Shown piece by piece: positions 12,601 to 27,600 of a DNA stretch of 64,000 nt; positions within the stretch are counted from its first letter, which is position 1, and each line of letters begins with the position of its first letter. The position numbers and the translations under genes were made by a program. The stretch is from positions 1 through 64,000 of the forward strand of contig CAIWNE010000070.1 of the NCBI GenBank assembly GCA_903913915.1, given 5' to 3'. This DNA is from an uncultured Opitutia bacterium. GTDB lineage: Bacteria; Verrucomicrobiota; Verrucomicrobiia; Opitutales; UBA953. The notes beneath the pieces were generated by a model. It worked only from the letters and a program-made list of their open reading frames with translations, was not told where the DNA came from and ran no database searches.

Positions 12601-15600
12601 CTCGAGCGCGATCGACGGCACGATGGGCAGCAGCCGCCGCGTCCTGATCGCCAACGGAGCCAGCCTGCTCGTCAACGGCATCATCCCGTGGATCAACATG
12701 GGCGGCGGCGACCTGACGAGCTACCTGATGCCGGTATCCGGGACGGCCGTCGGAGGCCTGGGCAAGCTCGGCGCGGTCGGCTTCCAGGGCTACGACGGCA
12801 CCGTGTTGCCGACCTCGAGCAACCCGACCGGCAACTACAAGATCGCCACCGCCGCGATCAGCCTGCCTGCGGGAGGGCTGACGCTCAATGCGATGGCGAT
12901 AAACAACGGCGGTTCCGCCCAGACCTTCTCCTTCGCCGCCGCGACCGACGTGCTGAACCTCACCGCTGGCCAGATCGTCAAGTCGGCCACGTCGGATACG
13001 ACGATCGGCGCCACGTTGGACAGCGGCCGTTTCACCGCCGGCGGGGTCACGCCGCAGTCGGGCACCGTCGACCTGACGCTGGTGAACACCGGGGGCACGA
13101 ACACCAACATCGTCCTGAACGCGCGCGTGGTGGACAACGGCTCGCAGCCCGTCCGGCTGGTCTTCACCGGTTACAATACCGGTCAGCTTAGGATCAACAA
13201 CGGACTCAACAGCTACACCGGAGGCACCATCGTCAACGCTCCCAACGGCGCCGTGACGAACGGCTATGTCGACCTCAACGTCACGGGCGCGGACGGCACG
13301 ACGGGCAACTCGGCCATCCCGCTCGCGGCGAACCTGCCCGACTCGCTCATCTTGAACGGCGGCGGCGTCCGCCTCTTGCAGTCGAACCAGATCAACTTCG
13401 CCATCACGCCGGTGCTCCGCGGCGGCGTGGCCACGTTGAACCTCAACAATTTCAACCAGACCCTCGCCGGGCTGAGCTTCGACAACGACGGCGGCGCCGG
13501 ACCGCAGGTGACGACGGGCACCGGCGTGCTCACCCTGGCCGGAGGCATCACGGCGATTTCCGGCAACGTCGGCGCCCTTTCGCTCATCTCCGGCGCCGGG
13601 GCCAGCGTTCCTGCCGCCGGCGGCACGATCGCCGTCGACCTCGCCGGCAACAACCTGACCTTCAACGTCGCCCCGGTCACGGTCAACGGCAACGCCACCC
13701 TCGCGAACGCGACGCCGACGCTGAGCATCTCCGCCCCGATCGGCAGCTCGGTGAATCCATCGACGACGGGCATCACCAAGACCGGCAACGGCCTCCTGCT
13801 GCTCAGCGGCGCCAACCTGTTCGGCGGCGGCGTCAGTGTCAATTCCGGCGGCCTGGCGGTAGGCGCCAGCACCAACGTCTCGACCCGCGGCGCGACGACC
13901 GGCCTGGCCGACGCTTTCGCGAACGGTCCGGTCGGTACGGGCACCTTGGCGATGGGGGCCGGCACGTTCCTCACCTCGACGGGGGCCAATACGCTCAACA
14001 ACGCGATGACGGTCGCCGGCGCGCTGACGATGCGCGGCACGAACAGCCTGACCATCAACGGCGCGACGACGCTCCTCGGCAACGCGACGATCAACGTCGA
14101 GGCCCCGCTGACCGTCTTCACCCTCAATGGCGTCGTCGACGACGCCGGCGCGGGTTACTCGATCACCAAGAGCGGCTTGGGCACCTTGCTGCTGGGCAAC
14201 AACAACACCTTCAGCGGCGGCGTCACCGTCAACGCCGGCACGCTCGCGCTCGCCGGCGTCAACGGCGGCAGCGCGGCTCCGGTCTTCGCCGGCACCACGG
14301 CCACGATCGGCAACGGCGGCATGATCAGCCTGCTCAACAGCGGTTCGGGCAACAACGGCCTGATCGTCTACGGGAACAACATCGTCGTCAGCGGTACGCT
14401 CGCCGCCGCCAACATCAACGTCGGCAACAACGGCGCCAACACGGGCAACACCATCCAGGTGCCTGATGTCTCGCTCCTCGGCGGCCAGATCCTGAACGTC
14501 AGTTCGGCCAACAGCTACATCCTGCGCATCCTCAACCTGTCCGGCGACGTCGCGGATGGCAGCGCACCGAAGATCAACGTCGCCCCCGGTTCGACCGCGG
14601 TGGTCTTCACGTATTCGGGCGACAAGCCTGTCAATGTCGGCCAGGGCCTGCTCGTCTTCCCCGACCTGATCTCGGTCGGCACGACCACCGTCCTGACCAC
14701 GGGCACCGGTTCGGCCAACACGAACGGCAACGGCCAGAAGGCCATCCTTCTCAGCGATGCCGTCGCCTATCCCGGCGGCTATTATCCGCTGGTGGTGCAA
14801 GGTTACGCCACCACCCCCGCGACGACGCCCGCCGGCTTCGTCAGCGGCGGCCTTCTCGGCGTGTACGCGAGTTTCGCCGCGACCCAGGCCGCGACCAACG
14901 CCACCATCGCCGGGATCGGCTACACGGCCGGAGGCAATCTGGTGACCAGCCTGAATGACGCCAGCGCTTCCAGCCGTTCCGCTTCCCTGGTGGGCGCCTT
15001 CGCCAACAGCACGGGCGTCTTCAACGGGTTGCTGAAGATCACCAACGCGGGCACCTACCGTTTCCGTTCCAGCGGCGACGACCAGACCGTGCTCTATGTC
15101 GACGGTTCGGCGGTCGTGAACAGCACCGCCTATAACACCGAATCCTCGATCGGGACGCTGACGTTGGCCGCCGGTTACCATAACATCTCCTTCCGCACGT
15201 ACAATGGCAGCGGTGGTTCGAGCTACCGCTTGTTCTACACCGGCGCCGACACCGCGGCCAACGGACTAGGTGGCGGGTGGCAGACGGTGGCGGCCAGCAA
15301 CCTTTATTATGCTTCCGGCGCGCCGAACGCCGCGAACAGCTACAACGGGGCGGCCGTCATCGCGAACGATTACACCTTGGCGGCCGGCGCCAGCGCCACG
15401 GTCGACACCTTCGGCACGCTGTTCGGCTCCGTGATCGACCAGACCAGCGTCCTGACCCTCGGCGCCAATTCCAACCTCTCGGTCCAGAACGGCACCATCG
15501 GCAGCTTCGGCGCGGGTTGGTTCGGCGCCGCCGGCTCGGCCGTCATCGGCAACGGAGCGATCGTCAACGCCGGCGGCACGGCCAGCTCCGCCGCCGGGAC

Positions 15601-18600
15601 CTTCAACTTGCTGGGTGCCGTCACCCAGTCGGGCGCGGGCATCGCGACCGGCGTCGGCGTCTCCAACGCTTTCATCAAGACCGGCACCGGTACGCTCGGC
15701 CTAGGCGGCAACAATACGGCGACCTTCACCGGTGACCTCGTCGTCCAGGGCGGCACCGTCATCCTGAATTCCGCCAACTCCCTTCCGGCGGGCAGCGCGG
15801 GCCGTACCGTGGTCACGGCCCCGACGTATTCCACGACCACGATCACGCTCGGCGGCACCGATACCGTCGGCACGCTGGGCATCCAGCCCGGCGCGATGCT
15901 TTCCGGCACGAACGTCGCCGCCGGGACCTACGTCGTCTCGCTGACCGATGCGACGCACATCGTCGTCTCGACGGCGCCGACGGGCGCGCTCGCGACCAAC
16001 CTGACGTTCAAGCTGGGCACGCTGATCCGCACTGCCAGCAACAACAGCGGCGCGACGGCCCCGACGGCCACCCTCGGCGGCTCGACCGTCACGCTCGGCG
16101 GTTCCGACACGGCCTTCTCGCTGGGATTGCAGCCGGGCGTCCAGGTGTTCGGAACGGGCATCGCCGCCGGGACCTACGTGACCGCGGTCACCGGCGCCAA
16201 CACCTTCACGATTTCGCAGCCGACCACGGCGACCTTGGCAGGGACCTATAACTTCTCCGCGAGCGGCATGCTCGACCTGAACGGCCAGACCGGGGTCGCC
16301 GGCAACGTCGTCATCAGCGGCGCAGGACCGACTTTCCCCGCTGCTACGCCGGCCGCCATCCTTGCCACCACCGCCGGCGGAGCGCTCTGGAACAGCAGCC
16401 CGAACGCCGCCAGCCTGACTGGCATCTTGACCGTGCCGGCGAACGCGACCGTCGGCGGCAACGGGGACCTCACCCTTAACGCCATCTACGCCCCGAGCAC
16501 GACCACGGTGACCAAGGTGGGCGCGAACACGTTGGTGCTGAACGGGACCAATACCACGACGTTCCTCGGCAACATCGCGGTCAGCGCCGGCGTTCTCAGG
16601 CTGACCAATCTGGCGGGACTTGGCGACACCACGGGGACGACGACCATCTCCAGCGGCGCCGTCCTGGACCTCAACGGCCTCGCTGTCGGTGCCGAGCCGG
16701 TCACCATCAGCGGCACTGGGTTCGGAGGCAGCGGCGCCATCTCCGGCTTGGGCACGGTCAGCTCGCTCGGCGCGTTGATCAACAGGAGCGGTACGGCCGC
16801 TTCCCTCTCGGGGACGCTAACCTTGGCCGCCAACGCCGGCATCGGTTCTTCGGACATCAATGCGACTTCCGGTATCACCTCCGCCGGTAATCTCACCCTT
16901 TCGGGTCAGATCACGGGTGCGTTTGTCCTGACTAAGGTCGGCGCCAATACGCTGAACATCACCGGGATGACCAGCGCGTCCGCCAATACCGGCATCATCG
17001 TCGCCGAGGGCAGGGTGGTCTTCTCCGGCGGCAGCACCGTCCAGAACGGCGCGGGCGCGTTGACCGTCAATGCCGGCGCCGTCACCGGCGCTCTGACGCC
17101 GATCAACACGTTGCAGTTCGATTACGCCGGCTTGGGGGCGACTTCCGTCAACCGCGACAACGCGCACACCATCAACCTCAGCGGAGGCGCGCTCCTCCTG
17201 ACCGCCAACACCGGCGCCGTCACCGCCCAGAACGAGAACCTCGGTGCGGTGAACATCGCCCTGGGCAGCGGCTTCAGCCTCATCACGCTCGATGCCAACG
17301 CGACCTCGACGCTGGAGCTTTCGAATACCGGCACCGCCACCGTCACCCGCTCCGCCAACACCGGCACCGTCTTGGTCCGCGGCGCCAACCTCGGCGTCAA
17401 CGCCCCCCTTGCCGTGGGCAGCACGAACATCGTCCCGGGCACGGCGCCGACGGTCATCGGCGCGGCGTATTCGGCCGGCAACAAGACCAACGGCATCATC
17501 CCTTGGATGATCGTCGACAACACCGGCATCGCCGGGTCGGGAGTCAGTTTCGCCACCGACACGGGCACCACGGGTATCCGCGCGCTGAACACGTCGACCG
17601 AGATGGACACGACGTTCACCGCGGGCAACAACATCCTGCTGAACACGACTACGGCCCTGACGGCGGGCGCCGTGTTTTCTTCCGGCTATGCGACCACCAC
17701 GGTCAACTCGCTGACTTTCAGCACGGCGGCGAACCCGTCCCTGACGATCCTTTCCGGCCGCAACGTCGAAGTGGGCAGCGGCGGCATCCTCGCTACCACG
17801 AGCGCCACGATCGGCTCCGTCGGCGGCGGCTTCGTCAACGCCGCCAGCTCGGGGACGGCCCGTGAAATGATCGTCACCACCGCCGGCGCGGGCACCGTCC
17901 TGACGATCAACGCGGCGGTCGGCGGAACGGTCAGTCCTTCCACCGCCGGCCTCACCAAGTCGGGCGAAGGCACCCTCGTCCTCGGCGCGGCCAGCGATGC
18001 CTACACCGGTTCGACGGTCGTGAACCTCGGCACGCTCCAGCTGGCTCCGGCGGCTCCGACCGCCAACGTGCTCTTCTATAAGGCGACGGTGCCGGCGGCG
18101 CAGGGCTCTTATGCCAGCACCCTCAAGGCCGATGCGTTGGTGCTCAACGCCGGAGCGACCTTCGACCTCAACGGCAGCAGCCAGGCTTTCGGCGGCTTCT
18201 CCAGCGCAGGCGTGCTGCCGGGCGGCGGCGGCATCGTCACGAACAGCTCCACGACGGCTTCCACCTTGAGCGTCGACCTCGGCGCCGCCGCGGACTTCGC
18301 CGGACAGATCAACGGCACGGCGACGAACGTGGTGAACTTCGTCAAGGCCGGCGCCTATGCGCTCACGCTGCACGACAACAACGCCTATTACGGCACGACC
18401 ACCGTCCAGGGCAACCTGCTGACACTGACAGACCAAGGACGTCTCTCGAACACCAGCGGCATCACGATCGCAAATTCGGTACTCCGTTGGGATGACACCG
18501 GCGTCCAGGCGATGTCCAACCGCATCGCCAGCACCGTGCCGATCACGCTCGATGGCGGCGCCTTCGAGTATGTCAGCCGCAGCGGCGTCAACGCCACCCT

Positions 18601-21600
18601 CAGCCTCGGTCCCATCAACGTCGCCGCGGGCAACGGCGTGTTCCGCATCACCCAGGGAGGCTCGACGTCCACTTCCACGACGACCGGCGTCGGTTCCGCC
18701 ACGGTCACCTTCGCCGCGATGCCGACCCGCTCGACCGGCGCGACGTTCAGCTTCGTCACCGGTTCCTACAGCGCGATCGGCGACAATCCTTACGTCGTCT
18801 TCACGACGCCGCCCGCGCTGACCAACGGCATCATCGCTCCTTGGTCGACGGTGGTCGGCTTCGACTTCCTGAACTCGACCCCGGCGGTCAACGTCGAATT
18901 CGCGACCTACGATCCCGCCTCGGGCGTCCATGCCGTGACCAACGCGCAGCAGACGGTGCTCACGGCCGCCAACACCTTCGCTTCGTTGGCGAGCGCGACC
19001 TCGAACGTGCGCATGGGCACCGCCGTGACGGAGACGGTCGCGGTCGGCGGCCAGACCATCAACACGCTGACCATGAACATGGCGGCGGAGACCTTGTCCT
19101 TCGCCGCGGCCGGCGACACCCTGACGCTCGCCGCGGGCGGATTGCTCGGCGGGACCGACAACAATGCCCGCACCATCGGCTCCGCAGCCCTGCCGGGCAA
19201 GCTGACGGCGGGAGCAACTGTCTCCGAGCTCTTCGTCACCAACGGCGGCAATTTGCTGACGCTTTACCCTAAGATCGTCGACAACGGCGTTTTGGGCGGA
19301 CTCAACCTGGTGGTCAGCGGGCTCAGCCAGCCGGCCAACACTCCGGCGGTCGTGCTGGCGAACGCCAATTCCTACCTTGGCACGACCTATGTGAACGGCG
19401 TCGGCCTGATGTTGGCCAACACGACCGGCTCGGGCAACGCCGTGCCGGGCAACCTCATCATCACCGGCGGCAACTCGGCCGGCCTCCTGGCCAACGCCGA
19501 CTCCCTTGCCATCAGTTATGCGGTGGTCCAGAATCTCGCCAACCAGCAGATCGCCGACACGGCGACCGTCACGGTCCGGGGCGGCTCGGCGTACACGACG
19601 AACGGATTCAACGAGACGATCGGCAACCTCGTCTTCAACGCGCAGGGAGGCGCCAACGGAGGCAACGGACCTTATGTCTCGACCGGCTCCGGCCTGCTCA
19701 CCATCGCCTCGGGCGGGACCATTTCCGCGACCAGCCTGACCGACTTCCGCGATATCCCGACCGTCCTTGGCAACCTGGCTTTCAGCAGTTCCTTGGGCGT
19801 CTCCGTGGATCAGGTCGCGAACACGACCGTGAACGGCGGCAACGGCCAGGTCGGGTTGGCGCTGAACAGCCGCCTGATGTCCGCAGGCAGCATCATCAAG
19901 TCCGGCGCAGGCGTCCTTTCCGTGGGAGGCGTGAGCTATCTCGCAGACACGTTCGGTTTCGCCGACGGAAACAGCGGCACCATCGTCCTCGGCTCGAACG
20001 CCAACTACCCTCTCTCGACGGTCAACCTAGGTTACGCCGGCAACATCCTGGACATGCGCGGGCAGTCCAACCTTCAGTTGGGCGCGCTGACCGGCGTCGC
20101 CGGCTCGCTCGTGAAGAACTTCAACGTCTCGGCCGGCGGCACCTTGGTCGTCGGCTCGGCGAATTCGGCCTTCACCTATGACGGCGGTTTCGCTTCGGAC
20201 TACACCACCGGATTGCTGAACATCACCAAGGTCGGCACCGGAGCCTGGACGCTGACGGCGGACAATAGCGCGAGCATCCTCGGCACCCTTCAGGTCAACT
20301 TCGGCTCGGTGGTGCTTGCCGGTTCCTCGGCGAAGGTGGGCTTCCTCACCGAGATCCTGGCCAAGGGCGGCGCGATCACCCTCGACAATAGCGTCAATGC
20401 GGTGAGCAACCGACTTGGCGGCACCACGAGTTTCCAGTCATCGGCGGCCGACCGTACCTTCAAGAACCAAGGCGGCACGCTGAACTACATCGGCGGCGGT
20501 TCGGCCGTTTCCGAAGCCCTGAACACGGTGACCGACGTCGAAGGCATGAGCACGTGGGCCCTGACGGCCGGCTCGGCTTCGACTACGATCACCCTCGCCA
20601 CGCTCTCCGCTTCGAGCACGGCGAATCGCGGCGGCCTTTACCTCAACGCCGGCACCGGCATCCTCGGCGGCTCGGCCGGCTCAGGGCATGTCAACGTCAT
20701 CGCCACCTCGACCGGCGTCGTCGGCAATATCCGACCCGACGTCATCGGCATCGACTCGAGCGGCTCCGGGCTGGTGGTCAGCGACTCGAACGGGTTTCGT
20801 CTGCTGACGTCCGGGGACGCCGCGCTCGGTTACTTCGCGCCCGGCGCCTCGAACTATCTCTCGACCACGACCCCGGCCATCATCACGGCGACCGGCGGCA
20901 CGACCGCGAACGCCGCGTCCGGGTCCAATGCTTTCCTCGCGGCCTCTACGTTCCTCTATGGCGCGAACACCATCAACAGCCTGACGCTTAGCAGCGGCGG
21001 CGGGTTGGTCTCGAACGGCGGCGGGCTTTCCTCCGCGCTCTTCTCGGCCAGCGGCCTGAATACTTTGTCTCTCACCGCCGGCGCGCTCGTCGCCCAGTCC
21101 GGCAACTCCGGCCTCACCGGCGGCGCCGTCACCAGCGGCAGCGCCTTGCTTTATGTCCATGCCTTGGGCGACTTGGCGATCAATTCCTACGTCCTCGGCT
21201 CGGCCGGCCTCGTGAAGGACGGCCCAGGTACGCTTACGCTCGGCAAGGCTAACTACAACACCGCCCAGCTCTTCATCAACGAGGGGACCGTCAAGCTGGC
21301 CGGGGGCAACAACACGTGGCTCGTCATCCCGACGTCGACGATCCCGACCGTGGTGGACTTGGTGGTCAACGCCGGCTCCCTCGACCTCAACGGCAACAGC
21401 CAGGCCTTCGCCCGCATCACGCATACCACCTCCAGCAGCTTCGCCGCCGGCGCCGGATCCGTGGTCAACACCAGCGCGACGCCCGCCACGCTCTTCATCC
21501 TCAACCCCGCGACGTCCTTCGCGGGTACGCTGGGCGGCGTCGGCGGCAACAACTTCAGCTTCGACAAGAGCACGGTCAACACGCTGACGCTCTATTCGCC

Positions 21601-24600
21601 GGCCACTTATACCGGCACGACCGTCGTCCGCGGTTCGCAGCTGACGCTGCGCGATTCCGCCGCGATCACCGGCGGCGGCGCCGTCTCGGCCCTGCAGGGG
21701 GCGACGCTCGCCCTCGATAATTCAGGGCTTGCCATCAGTTCCGCCCGACTGGGCACGTCGGCGATCAACCTGACAGGGTCCACGCTCCAGTTCCTCGGCT
21801 CGGCGGGATCCGATTCGCAGACCGTCGGCGCGGTCACGCTGGGCGCCGGCGCGAGCGCGGTGAACGTCACGCTGTACGCGTCCACTTCCACGTCGAGTTC
21901 GCCTGCCTTGCTCACCTTGGCCAGCCTGGCCCAGGCGACCTCCCAGTCCGTCGTCAATTTCACCTACGCAGGGGGAACGATGGGCTTCGCCCGTTCCGGG
22001 GTGGCCGGCTCCCTTGGAACGGCTCAGTCTTCGAATCCGCAGGTCCTGATCACCGCGGCGCCGACGCTGACGAACGGTATCATCGGCCCTTGGGCCGTCG
22101 TGAACGGCTTCGACTGGGCCGCTTATCTCGCCACCGCCGACGCGGCTTCCGGCGCCCAAGGCGTCGGAGCGCTCGGTTCGAGCGTCACGACGGGAGCCGG
22201 GACGACGAGCTATCCGTTCGGGACTTATTCCTCGAACAGCCTGACCACGCCGCCCGCTTCGACCGACAACATCACGACCGCTTCTTCCACGCTCGGCACC
22301 TGGGGCACGGTGACCATGAACACCTTGGCGATCCGCAGCACGAGCGCCACCACCAGCATGGCGTTGACGGGCAAGTCTCTCGATGCGTTGGCGACCCTGG
22401 TCTCCGGAGGCTTGCTGACGAGCAACAACAACTTAACGACGGCCATCCGCGGCGTGCGCCTGACGGCCGGCACCGCGGCGAACGCCACGCTGTACGACTA
22501 TGCCAACGGCACCGCCTCCCAGTCGATGCAGGCGCAGGTCACGGACAATGCGCTCGGCCAGGTCAACTTCGTCAAGTCCGGCGCCGCCACGGTGGGTCTC
22601 GGCGTCTCGCCCATCCTCAACCTTGCTTCGACCACGGCGAATTCCCCGACCGTCACGGTCACCGGCAACACCCCCGGTATCCTCGCCGGGATGACGGTGG
22701 CCAATGCCGTCGTCGGCGTCCCGGCCAATACGGTCATCACGGGCATCGCGAGCTCCACGACGTTCAACGTCGCCGTCGGCACCGCCCTCGCCGGTTCGAC
22801 CACCGCGGCCGACTCCGCCTTCGGGTTCCCGTCCGTACAGGTCATCCCAGGGCTGACGCTCACCAACGGTTCGAACACTGTCACCGTCCCGGCGGGAACG
22901 AGCATCATGCCTGGCGCGGCGGTGACCTTGGTCAACGGGACGACGGGAGTCACGACGGCCGGGGGCGTGACCGTGGCCTCTGTCTCGGGGACGACGTTGA
23001 CCCTTTCGGGCAACTTCGCCGGAACCACTTTCACTTCCGGCACGGTGATCTTCGGAACGGCCGCGACAGCACCCGTCTCGACCCCTGCCGCCGCCCTCAG
23101 CGGCAGCACCAGTCTGCAGGTGCTCAGCGGCACGGGCATCGCCGCCGGCATGTATGTCAGCGGCGCCGGCATCGCACCGGGTACCACGGTGTCGTCTGTC
23201 GCCGGCAACGTCGTCACGCTTTCGGCCGCCGCCGCCGCGAACGCCACTTCCAACGTCGCCTTCACGGCGATCCCGATGGGTCTCACCCAGACGGCCGTGC
23301 CGATCACGGCGGCAGGAACTTCGGTCACCGTCAGCGCGACCAATGCGCCGGGCATCGTGCCGGGCATGTCCGTGACCGGCTTCGGCATACCCGTAGGAAC
23401 TATCGTCAGCTCGGTCTCCGGTACCGCCGTCACGCTCTCACAGGCGATCACGAGCGTCGGCGCCGGCAGCACTTCGACCCTGACCTTCGGCGCACAGCTG
23501 CTGAACTCGACGACCACGGCTTCGACGATTACTTCGGCCGCCAGCTCCGCTTCGGCCACCGTCACGATCGGTTCCACCCAAGGTTTGTACGCAGGCATGA
23601 AGGTCTCGGGCGCCGGCGTGCCGGCAAATTCTTATATCACGTCGATCGCCTCCGGTACGACGTTCACGTTGAACGCCACCGCGACCATCTCGAGCGGCGC
23701 CTCCCTAACGCTGACCTCGCCGACCGTCATCGGCACCTTCGCCAACGCCTACACCGGCGCCACGGTCGTCAACCAAGGCCTGCTTAACATCGGCGGTACG
23801 AGCGGCGGCAACACCGTCGGACAGATCATCGTGCCCGGGGACCTGGTGCTCAACAACGCCAGCGCCACCCAGCAGAGCGGTTATAACGGCACCATCGCCG
23901 CGACGAGCAACGTGACCATCAACGGCGGCGGCGTCCTGACGCTTACCGGCCTCAACACCGTCAACTCGCTGACCTTTAATTCGACCGGCGGCTCGGCTAC
24001 GCCGTCCGTCACCGGTGGAACGTTGGTGCTCAACGCCGCCTCGGCAATCAGTGCGACCAACGACAATTACGCGTTCACGCCGACGGTAAGCGCGATTCTG
24101 GAGCTCAACGGTTCCTCGAAGACCATCACGACTTCCGGCCTCTCTCCGGTGGACCTGTCGATCACCGGCGTGATCCAGAACACCATGAGCGGCACCGCCG
24201 CCAGCCTGACCAAGGCCGGCGCCGGCTCCTTGGTCCTGACGGGTGCGAGCACCTTCAACGGAGGCGTCACGCTCAGCGCCGGCTCCATCATCCTGGGCGG
24301 CAGCAGTTCTGTCACGGCCCCGACGACCACGGCAGGCTACACCTTCGTCACGGGCACCGGTCCGCTCGGCACAGGCACGCTGACCATGGCGGATGGTACG
24401 ACCATCCTGAGCGATACTACGGCCCGTACGTTGCTTAATCCGCTCGTCCTCAGCGGCAACATCACCATCGGTCAGGCCGCGACCGGGCTCACCTTGGCGG
24501 GTACGGTCAACCTTGGCGCATCGACCCGCACGATCACGGTCACCAGCCCGCAGGTCACGGGCACGATGTCCGGTCCGATCACCGGATCAGCCGGCCTTAC

Positions 24601-27600
24601 CAAGGCAGGGGATGGCATCCTGAAGCTGTCTTCGGCCGGCAATGCCTATGCCGGTACGACCACCGTCTCGGCGGGCGAACTCCAGCTGGGCGCCGCCAAT
24701 GCGCTGCCCCTTGCGGGTGCCGTGACCGTATCTGCCAACGGAGCCTTCGATATCGCCGCCAACTCGGCGGTCATAGGCGCGCTTTCCGGGTCCGGCTTGA
24801 TCACTAATTCCAGTTCGGCCGCGACCCTGACGGCCGGTGACGCCACGAACACTTCGTTTGCCGGCGTGTTCACGGCCGGCACGGTCGCCAACCTGAATCT
24901 CACCAAGAACGGGTCCGGCACCTTGACGCTGACCGGCATCAATACGGCCAACGGTACGCTCACCGTCAACCAAGGCGGCGTGACCCTTTCCGGCGCCAAC
25001 GGCATCATCAGCTTCGCGACGGACACGATCAACGCCGGCGGCACGTTGACGGTCGATAACTCGACCTACCTGACGAACCGGCTCCAAGGCAAGAACCTGA
25101 CGCTGCAGGGCGGAACGTTCGTGCTGGGCGGCAATGCTTCTTCCGCGGTCAACGAAACCATCGGCACCTTGCTCGTCCAGAACGGCGGCGGCGTCATCAC
25201 CCTCAGCGGCGGCGCCGGCGGAGCCGAACTGCTGACGATCACCACCCTGACCGCTCAGGCCGTGAATAGCGGCGGCAGCTTGCTGCTTCGCGGCGCGAGC
25301 CTTGGAAGCGCGGCCGGCGCCAACGTCGCCAACGCCACCGTCACCACGTTCACGGGTGTCACCGGCGTGACCCAGGGAACGGGTGTGAATCTTTCGGCCA
25401 CCATGCCGATCCGCCCGGACATCATCGCAGACGCTTCCGCGACGGGCAGCGGCACGGGCTTCCTCACGAAGGACAGTTCCACGGGTTTCCTCCGTCCGCT
25501 CGCGACGGCAGAACTGGCGACCTCGCTCACCAGCAGCTCTACTACCAACTTCGGTAATTTCAGCGCCGTCCAGAACTACCCGGCCGCGACCTCGGTCAAC
25601 AGCTTGACGTTGAGCACCGTGAACGGCATCGCCGTGAGCGGGGCAGGGCAGGCCGGCCAGCGTTACGCCCCTGGCAGCGGGCTCGCCGCACTGACCGTCA
25701 ATACCGGCGGCATCTTGGCCACGTCCAGCGCGACGCTGTCCGTCGGCTCCTTGGTCACGAACGCCAACACCCAGTATGACATGCATGTCGTCGGCGGCTC
25801 GGCCACGCTGACGATCAACGGCTTCCTGACCGGCACCACCGGCGGTCTGGTGAAGGCGGATGCGGGACAGCTCGCCCTGAACAATACTGCTTACTATACT
25901 GGCGCCACGACGGTCAACGGAGGCACCCTGAAACTGAACTCCGGTGCCGCCAACACGCTTGCCGTCGGCATCACCAACACGGCTTCGACCGCGCAGGCCT
26001 TGGTCGTCAACGGTGGGACGTTGGACCTGAACGGTTACGACCAGTCGGTTACGACCATCACCAGCGCCGACGTGGTCTCTGGTCAGGCCGGCACGATCAC
26101 GAGCACGGTCGCCGCGAACCTGATCACGAATACTGGCGCCGGTTCGACCTTCGCGGGCAATGTCGGCGGCACGCTTAATCTCTACAAGACCGGAGCCAGC
26201 ACGCTGGTCCTGACCGGCACGAACGCCTACGCCGGCACGACCAACATCCTTGGCACCGGACTGACCCTCCAGGATGGCGGCACGCTGGCCAGCACGACGA
26301 TCAACATCGGCGGCGGCGCGTTGAACTTCGTGAACAACGGCCTGGCCAACAACAACGCGCGCATCTCCGCCAGCGCCTTGGTCAACCTGAGCAGCGGCAC
26401 GGTCACGTTGACCGGCTCGAATCAGGTCAGCTCCGCGGTCACGATCGGATCGGCGGGTAACGGCGTCTCGCTCCTGCAGGGTTCCAACACCTTCACCGTC
26501 ACGCCGCCCGCCGCGACGACCAACAACGTCGCCTCGCTCGCCGTCGCCAACCTGACGCGTTCGACCGGCGCCGTCGCGACCTTCGCCGCGACGGGCCTGG
26601 GTTCGACCGTGACGGGCAACGGGCAGGTCTTCGTCACCAATGTCAACGGCACCGCCACCGCTAACACCAACGGCATCCTCGGCGGCTGGGCTGTCGCCGG
26701 GGCCACGGTCGCCGGCGCCGACAACTGGGCGACGCTGGCCGGCGCCCAGACGCTGAGCCTGACGACGACCGTCAACAGCAACACCGTGACCTTGGCCTCC
26801 GGCAGCATCGGAAGCCTCGTCCTCGGGCAGTCCGTCACCGGCGGCAACCTTCCGGCTGGAGCCTTCGTCACCGGCTTCACCGACGCGACGCACTTCACCG
26901 TCTCTGCTTATCCGACCGCCGCCGGTACGGCCAATTCTACGGCGGCGGCCGCAGGCATCGGCGCTTTCAATGCCTTCGGTTACGCGACCCTGGACGATAC
27001 CACGGCCACGATCGGCTCGTCGGCGAACGCCAATGTCGTCGCGACCACGACCACGCTGGCCGCCCTTGGCGCCGGCGCATCGGTAGCGGTGAATTCGTTG
27101 CGCATCGCCCCGACGGCCACGCAGACCATCACCCTCGGCAACGACACCGTGACCATCGGTACGGGCGGCCTGCTCAAGACCAGCGCCGCCTTCGCCACCA
27201 CCCTCGCGGGCGGCACGGTCACCACGGCTGCGGGCGGCGGCGAACTTTTCGTCATCAATAACTCGGCCAATTCGCTCACCGTCTCCTCGGTCATCGCCGA
27301 CAACGGCGGCGCGGTTTCGCTGGTCAAGTCCGGCGCCGGCGCGCTCATCCTGAGTTCCGCCAATAACACTTACACCGGCGGTACTTACGTTAACGCTGGC
27401 ACGGTGACCATGGCTGGCACCGGAAGTGCGGTGGTCTTGCCGGGCAATCTGACCGTCAACAGCGGCGGGACCGTCAACACGACCACCACCGCGAACCTCG
27501 GCATGGCCAGTACGGCCAACGTCACGGTCAACGGTGCTGGCACCTTTACCTTGGCGGGCATCACCACTGCGGGCACCTATACGCTCAACGCCCTGAGCTT

